NCBI GenBank assembly: GCA_040880545.1
Contig: JBBDIE010000147.1
Coordinates: 1-17,061, forward strand
Direction of reading: 5' to 3'
Length of the DNA: 17,061 bases
Origin: M55B112 sp040880545
GTDB lineage: Bacteria; Bacteroidota; Bacteroidia; Bacteroidales; GCA-2748055
Part shown: in pieces, positions 16,469 to 17,061 of the stretch
How positions within the stretch are numbered: position 1 is the first letter of the stretch
Layout: each line of letters opens with the position of its first letter
Made by a program: the position numbers and the translations under genes
The notes under the pieces: model-generated
Databases searched by the model: none
Told to the model about the DNA's origin: nothing
What the model saw: only the letters and a program-made list of their open reading frames with translations

Positions 16469-16501
16469 TTCGTTCATCATCAGATTCAGGTTCGTTCATC
16501 A
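16469..16501. repeat. 11-bp direct repeat, 22-bp period, in the tetR-tolC spacer
   Basis: TTCGTTCATCA occurs at 16469-16479 and again at 16491-16501; on the coding strand this is TGATGAACGAA twice. The 22-bp spacing is about two helical turns, so two protein subunits could bind the same face. The repeats lie 4 bases from the inverted repeat at 16448-16465. Binding by the neighbouring TetR protein is inference. Confidence 0.4.
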
Positions 16502-16534
16502 CAAGTAAATTATATTGCTTCACCCATTCTTCCG

Positions 16535-17061
16535 TTATTCATCATTTTTTATCGTACCCTGACTTTCAATAAGCGCTCTCCCTTTTTCAGTTGTAAGCCC
16601 TGTTAAATATGGAATGATCACATTATTGAACAGTTCGGCCCGGTGGTATCCCCGTTCTACCAGCTTACTTTCGGGGCTGAACATATTAAACAACTCATGA
16701 ATGGTAAGATTGACCAATTCCAGGTTGTATTCTGTCTTGAAAATACCCTGTTTAATTCCTTCACTCAGAATCTGCCTGGTGACAGAGTGATCCCTCAGGT
16801 CACCATCCTGTTCCAGTTGCTGGAAAATATGGGAATGATACCGTCTTATATCGTGGAAGAAGACTGGGTTGACCTGTTTCATCATATTGATCATGCCACG
16901 TAAGAGACTAAACAGCGCCACGACAACGTTTTCAGCATTTTTTATCACCTCATTGACCTCCTTCAGCTGTTGCAACTTGAAGAACTTTATGACCTCCAGC
17001 AGCAGTTCATCCTTGTCCCTGAAGTTCTCGTAGATGGTTCTTTTTGAGATCCCCATCTCCT
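16535..17061 (-). CDS. TetR/AcrR-family transcriptional regulator (N-terminus outside window)
   Basis: The frame is open to the right edge. Visible residues include the end of the TetR helix-turn-helix (EMGISKRTIYENFRDKDELLLEVI), then an all-helical ligand-binding and dimerisation domain ending ESQGTIKNDE. About 25-35 N-terminal residues should lie beyond the window, so the internal ATG at 17054-17056 is not the start. It is the first gene of the efflux cluster. By analogy with AcrR-type regulators it probably represses the tolC-adaptor-pump genes, and perhaps itself, until it binds an inducer. The 111-bp spacer to tolC contains an inverted and a direct repeat that are candidate binding sites. 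Confidence 0.9.
   Translation of the reverse strand, partial: EMGISKRTIYENFRDKDELLLEVIKFFKLQQLKEVNEVIKNAENVVVALFSLLRGMINMMKQVNPVFFHDIRRYHSHIFQQLEQDGDLRDHSVTRQILSEGIKQGIFKTEYNLELVNLTIHELFNMFSPESKLVERGYHRAELFNNVIIPYLTGLTTEKGRALIESQGTIKNDE

Noticed and set aside
1..17061. Mobile elements, CRISPR arrays, phage genes, toxin-antitoxin pairs or tRNA genes
   Set aside because: None seen: no transposase, integrase or terminal repeats, no regularly spaced repeats, and no tRNA-like cloverleaf in the spacers I inspected.

Overview
The window reads as an ordinary chromosomal stretch of a member of the Bacteroidota, probably the Bacteroidales or a close relative. The evidence is an outer-membrane porin of a type I know only from that phylum, a DUF1573 lipoprotein, good matches to the phylum's -7 promoter element TAnnTTTG ahead of several genes, and start codons that generally lack a Shine-Dalgarno sequence. 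Two runs of exactly 100 N (7886-7985 and 11312-11411) are scaffold gaps. Each interrupts a gene and shifts its apparent frame, so the source is a draft or metagenome assembly.

Layout. Positions 1-78 are the 3' end of a 5S rRNA, closed by a strong intrinsic terminator, so an rRNA operon ends here. Next, on the plus strand, come a Porin_10-type porin and an MltF-type lytic transglycosylase. A NUDIX hydrolase of the CoA-pyrophosphatase type is encoded convergently and overlaps the end of mltF. Divergent from it is an unrecognised 201-residue single-pass membrane protein with a coiled coil and a very basic tail. It converges on a LolC/LolE-type ABC permease (minus strand, TTG start). Divergent from that permease is a NamZ (DUF1343) lipoprotein, followed by a gapped gene for a secreted helical-repeat protein.

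From 8499 to the right edge everything is on the minus strand. One apparent operon runs DUF1573 lipoprotein -> PLP aminotransferase -> tandem CDGSH iron-sulfur protein. A second runs TetR regulator (cut by the window edge) -> TolC-type outer-membrane factor -> HlyD/AcrA-type adaptor lipoprotein -> RND pump (gapped) -> small PII-like protein. This is a complete tripartite efflux system with its own regulator. The final gene is coupled to the pump by an ATGA overlap, which makes it a good candidate for a pump-associated sensor or modulator.

Functional themes are envelope biogenesis and turnover (porin, MltF, NamZ, LolE-like permease, lipoproteins) and drug efflux. I see no mobile element, CRISPR array, phage gene or toxin-antitoxin pair, and no clear evidence of a wholly new system. 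The most interesting items are the PII-like protein tied to the RND pump, the repeat structures in the tetR-tolC spacer, the CDHSH variant in the tandem CDGSH protein, and the unassigned basic-tailed coiled-coil membrane protein.
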